Assembly: GCA_023389575.1 (NCBI GenBank)
Contig: JAEWEG010000038.1
Span: 1-51,627, forward strand
Length of the DNA: 51,627 bases
Origin: Chloroflexota bacterium
GTDB lineage: Bacteria; Chloroflexota; Chloroflexia; Thermomicrobiales; UBA6265
Direction: 5' to 3'
Position numbers and translations under genes: made by a program. Below the pieces are notes generated by a model. That model saw nothing but the letters and a program-made list of their open reading frames with translations, did not search any database and had not been told where the DNA came from. How positions within the stretch are numbered: position 1 is the stretch's first letter; every line of letters starts with the position of its first letter. Below, in pieces: positions 48,832 to 51,627 of the stretch.

Positions 48832-50691
48832 ATGGCCGTTCAGGACAAGGTGGATGTCGTCACCATTGGCGCGGGCTGGACCGCCGCCATCCTCGCCTCG
48901 AAACTGTGCCCGGAAGGGGCCACCGTCCGGTCGCTCGAGCAGGGATCCGAGCGCTGGACTTCGACTGACTTTCAGCACAACCACGATGCCCTGCGGTTCA
49001 CGGTGCGCAAGGCGCTGATGGCCAATCTCGCCCAGGAAACGTGGACCTGGCGGCCGAACCCAGCGATGCCCTCGCTCCCCATGAGGCGGCACGCGTCGTT
49101 TCATCCGGGACAGGGCCTTGGCGGGGCCGGGGTTCACTGGGCCGCGGAAACCTGGCGGTTTCACCCAAGCGACTTCGTCTATCGCACGCATCACATCGAG
49201 CGCTACGGAGAGGATCGCCTGCCCAAAGGCTCCACCATCCAGGACTGGCCGCTGACCTATGAGGACCTCGAACCGTTCTACGATGCCGCCGAGTACGACA
49301 TCGGCATCTCGGGGAGAACGGGTAACCTTGGTGGGCAAATCCTGCCCGGCGGCAACCCGTTCGAAGGACCACGATCGCGCCCGTTCCCCCTGCCTCCGCT
49401 GGAGAGCAGCGTCGCCGCGGAGAAGTTCCGGCAGGCGGCGGAAAGCATGGGCTACCATCCATTTCCCCAACCCACCGCCATCCTCTCCGAGGCCTACACC
49501 GGGCTCTCCGGTCGACCTCGCGCCGGCTGTCTGTATTGCGGGTACTGCGTGAGGTACGGCTGCGAGGTCGACGCCAAGGCGAGCGCGATCACCGACCATA
49601 TCCCGGTGGCGTTGGAGACGGGCAACTACGATGTGCGATACGGGGCGAAGGTCACCGGCATCATGATCGGCGAGGACGGCCTGGCGACCGGATTGCGGTA
49701 CATCGACCTCGAAACCAACGAGGAGCACGAGCAGCCAGCCGATATCGTGGTGCTTTCGGGATACACGCTGACCAACGTGCGCATGCTGCTGCTGTCGAAA
49801 AGCGACCAGCACCCGGACGGTGTCGGCAACAGTCACGGCATGGTTGGCAGGAACTACACCTATCAGTTGCTGCGGAGCCCGGCGTCCGGGTTATTCGAAG
49901 GCACCCGCCTGAACAGCTACATGGGCAGCGCGGGCGTGAAACAACTGATCGAGGAGTACAACGGAGACAACTTCGACCACTCCGACCTTGATTTCCTGGG
50001 CGGCGCATCGATTTCGTTTGGCGCGGGCGCCCGCGAGCCGATCACCTCAACCATGGGCATGATGACGTTGGATGAGGAGCGGTTCGCCGATTACGAGGAT
50101 CTCGAGGCTGATTTCGGCATCGGCCCCGCCATTTCTTCCGAGCAGTCCGACCTGGGAGGCTCGGGCGTGGAGTGGGGGCAGAGCTGGAAGGACAACCTGC
50201 GGCGCAACTGGGACAGCCTGGCTTCCTTCGAGATCCAGGGCGAGAGCCTGCCGTACGAGGACCAGTTCCTCGACCTCGACCCTGTCTACAAGGATGCCTT
50301 CGGGCAACCGCTCCTGCGCATCACCTACGACTTCCACGAGAACGACTACCGGCTGTATACCTACATCGCCGAGCGCTGCGTCGAGATCATGCAGGCGATG
50401 GAGCCCACGCGGATGACCTCTTCCACGGAACTGGAGCCATACAACATCCACGAGTACCAGAGCACCCACTGCACCGGCGGCGCGATCATGGGGGCGAATC
50501 CGGAGACATCGGTCACCAACATGTACGGCCAGGTGTGGGACACGCCGAATGTCTACGTCACTGGGGCGGCACTCTACCCGCAGAACCCGGGGTTCAACCC
50601 CACGGGTACATTGCTGGCGCTGGCCTATCTCACTGGCGACGCGATGGTGAAGCAGGGGCTGGAGAACCCTGGCCGCCTGATCGATAGCTAG
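48832..50691 (+). CDS. GMC-family oxidoreductase (gluconate dehydrogenase large-subunit-like)
   Basis: A 619-residue FAD flavoprotein. The N-terminal FAD motif is VVTIGAGWTAAILASKL, followed by GQGLGGAGVHWAAETWRF. Near the middle is a Cys cluster, CLYCGYCVRYGC, as in FAD glucose/gluconate dehydrogenases that bind an Fe-S cluster (inference). The C-terminal catalytic His-Asn region is STHCTGGAIMG with NVYVTGAALYPQNPGFNPTGTLLALAY. It oxidises a sugar, sugar acid or alcohol and passes electrons to the cytochrome encoded upstream. It has no signal peptide and is probably co-exported with the Tat-bearing subunit 3. AAGGAG lies 6 bases before the ATG. Confidence 0.9.
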   Translation: MAVQDKVDVVTIGAGWTAAILASKLCPEGATVRSLEQGSERWTSTDFQHNHDALRFTVRKALMANLAQETWTWRPNPAMPSLPMRRHASFHPGQGLGGAGVHWAAETWRFHPSDFVYRTHHIERYGEDRLPKGSTIQDWPLTYEDLEPFYDAAEYDIGISGRTGNLGGQILPGGNPFEGPRSRPFPLPPLESSVAAEKFRQAAESMGYHPFPQPTAILSEAYTGLSGRPRAGCLYCGYCVRYGCEVDAKASAITDHIPVALETGNYDVRYGAKVTGIMIGEDGLATGLRYIDLETNEEHEQPADIVVLSGYTLTNVRMLLLSKSDQHPDGVGNSHGMVGRNYTYQLLRSPASGLFEGTRLNSYMGSAGVKQLIEEYNGDNFDHSDLDFLGGASISFGAGAREPITSTMGMMTLDEERFADYEDLEADFGIGPAISSEQSDLGGSGVEWGQSWKDNLRRNWDSLASFEIQGESLPYEDQFLDLDPVYKDAFGQPLLRITYDFHENDYRLYTYIAERCVEIMQAMEPTRMTSSTELEPYNIHEYQSTHCTGGAIMGANPETSVTNMYGQVWDTPNVYVTGAALYPQNPGFNPTGTLLALAYLTGDAMVKQGLENPGRLIDS

Positions 50692-50706
50692 GAGGTGATC
50701 GCGGCC

Positions 50707-51117
50707 ATGCACACTCGTCGAACCAACCGGCGTCAACTCCTGGGCCTTGGGGCAGGCTTCGTGCTGACCGGCGCCGCTCTCTCCGGGTGTACGTGGCTCG
50801 ATGCCCGCTCCAGCAATCGGCTCACGGTCAACCTGCTTGATCAGGGCGAGATCGACAAGCCGACCCTCACCATTCCGACTGGTTCGACGGTGGTGTGGCG
50901 CAACGTGGGAACCGATCGCCGCGCCATCACCACCGACGCCAGCCTGCTCGACGATCCGTCGCTGGTGGCGGTGCCGGAGGGCGTGGAGCCCTGGGATTCG
51001 GGCGACCTGACCGCCGGAATGACCTGGGAGTTCACCTTCGACGAGCCGGGGACCTGGATGTATGTCGACCGCCTTGGCGGCGGCCAGGCGGTGGGGGTGA
51101 TCGTCGTCGAGGAGTGA
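50707..51117 (+). CDS. Cupredoxin-like lipoprotein lacking copper ligands
   Basis: A 136-residue exported lipoprotein: RRTNRRQLLGLGAGFVLTG (twin-arginine type) leads into the lipobox LSGC. The mature part has the cupredoxin outline, TLTIPTGSTVVWRNVGTDRRAITTD, then DLTAGMTWEFTFDEPGTWMYVDRLGGG and a final VGVIVVEE strand. The usual His after NxG/D is Arg, and the C-x-x-H-x-x-x-M loop is replaced by DRLGGGQAVG, so type 1 copper cannot bind in the known way. It is last in the respiratory operon and may be structural or chaperone-like. AGGAGG lies about 11 bases before the ATG, directly after the GMC stop. Confidence 0.8.
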   Translation: MHTRRTNRRQLLGLGAGFVLTGAALSGCTWLDARSSNRLTVNLLDQGEIDKPTLTIPTGSTVVWRNVGTDRRAITTDASLLDDPSLVAVPEGVEPWDSGDLTAGMTWEFTFDEPGTWMYVDRLGGGQAVGVIVVEE

Positions 51118-51168
51118 CCGCTCGACGGCGCGTTTCTTCCGGCGAACCCGTGTGCTTTCCGGCCCGGC

Positions 51169-51213
51169 TGTGCGATTGTTAGGCGCCTGCGGCGCGCAGG
51201 TCACAGTCGCACA
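51169..51213 (+). promoter_or_regulatory. Hairpin abutting the Shine-Dalgarno of the PPIase gene
   Basis: TGTGCGATTGT (51169-51179) pairs with ACAGTCGCACA (51203-51213) with one G-U wobble. Inside it is CCTGCG-GCG-CGCAGG (51186-51200). The outer stem ends at the first base of the AGGAG site (51213-51217). It may terminate the respiratory operon or control translation of the next gene. Confidence 0.5.
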
Positions 51214-51223
51214 GGAGAACCCG

Positions 51224-51627
51224 GTGACAACAACATCAACGCTGGATATCGTGATGGAAACCGCCCACGGCGCGATCCGGATCGCCCTCGACGCGGCGCG
51301 AGCGCCGATCACGGTCGAGAACTTCCTCGCCTACGTCGATGGCGGCTTCTATGACGGGGGCCGGTTCCACCGCACGGTGACCAGGGAGAACAACTCCAAC
51401 GCCAACCTCAGGGCCGAGAAGATTGGCAAGGGGATCGACCCTTCGGCCGACCGCGCCGCGTTGCCGAACGACGCGATTTCCATCGAAGTCATCCAGGGCG
51501 GGATCAACCCGGAACGGTCGGATGACCAGCGACCGCCGATCGCGCTGGAGCGCACTCGCGACACCGGCTTGCGTCACGTGGACGGCACCATTTCGATGGC
51601 CCGATTCACGCCAGACAGCGCCGTCTC
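51224..51627 (+). CDS. Cyclophilin-type peptidyl-prolyl isomerase (partial, runs off the window)
   Basis: The first 134 residues of a cyclophilin: LDIVMETAHGAIRIALDAARAPITVENFLAYVDGGFYDG, given here as family landmarks (the TVENF and FYDGGRFHRTV segments hold the active-site Arg and Phe), and later GTISMARF. A family insertion follows FHRTV. It lacks a signal peptide in the visible part, so it may be cytoplasmic. It starts with GTG at 51224, with AGGAG about 6 bases upstream. The C-terminus lies beyond the right edge. Confidence 0.9.
   Translation, partial: MTTTSTLDIVMETAHGAIRIALDAARAPITVENFLAYVDGGFYDGGRFHRTVTRENNSNANLRAEKIGKGIDPSADRAALPNDAISIEVIQGGINPERSDDQRPPIALERTRDTGLRHVDGTISMARFTPDSAV

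Overview
The window is a high-GC bacterial segment. The first ~36 bases (a run of 19 G followed by packed SacII/ApaI-like sites) look like cloning or sequencing residue, not genome. The coding style suggests a Chloroflexota (Thermomicrobia-like) heterotroph: high GC, Tat-exported LplA-like solute-binding proteins, a caa3-type oxidase operon and short intergenic palindromes. This placement is an inference from gene content; no marker gene settles it.

Region 1 (59-12919) is a sugar-acid/carbohydrate catabolic block under two FCD-type GntR regulators. Two tandem solute-binding proteins and a GntR regulator run leftward. Facing them are an RraA-like aldolase and an NAD-dependent epimerase/dehydrogenase. 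A leftward operon follows (2-hydroxyacid dehydrogenase, phosphoenolpyruvate-hydrolase-family TIM barrel, cupin). It diverges from the second GntR gene, which is followed by an FAD-dependent oxidoreductase and an enolase-superfamily dehydratase/racemase. Both divergent promoters carry a dyad that overlaps the -10 element. The ABC permeases expected with the binding proteins are not in the window and may lie past the left edge.

Region 2 (12986-18954) is housekeeping-like and unlinked in function: a family 39-type glycosyltransferase, an MscS channel, a Nudix hydrolase, an MFS transporter and a DUF4203-like membrane protein.

Region 3 (19190-37705) is the highlight: a hybrid RiPP natural-product cluster. 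A large ATPase-LuxR regulator precedes two tandemly duplicated NHLP-leader precursors whose Ser/Thr/Cys-rich cores follow a GG site. Next comes a rightward operon: fused E1-like/YcaO cyclodehydratase, SagB-type azoline oxidase, PoyD-like radical SAM epimerase, LanM-type dehydratase, and a three-part NHLP exporter (membrane-fusion protein plus two ABC proteins, one with a C39 leader peptidase). The LanM cyclase half has no cysteine at all, so it cannot bind zinc in the normal way. The coherent reading is that cysteines go to azoles, Ser/Thr to dehydroamino acids, and some residues are epimerised.

Region 4 (37937-41894) holds a DUF6325/SHOCT pair, a small membrane protein, an isolated HK97-type capsid gene with a small upstream partner, and a TPR-like protein.

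Region 5 (42352-51117) is one long rightward respiratory operon: caa3 oxidase subunits II, I and III, a small membrane protein, CtaG, then a membrane-anchored cytochrome c, a gluconate-dehydrogenase-subunit-3-like protein, a GMC flavoprotein and a cupredoxin-like lipoprotein without copper ligands. It reads as a sugar/alcohol dehydrogenase wired directly to its terminal oxidase. A cyclophilin-type peptidyl-prolyl isomerase starts at the right edge and is cut off. No tRNA, rRNA, CRISPR array or insertion sequence was seen.
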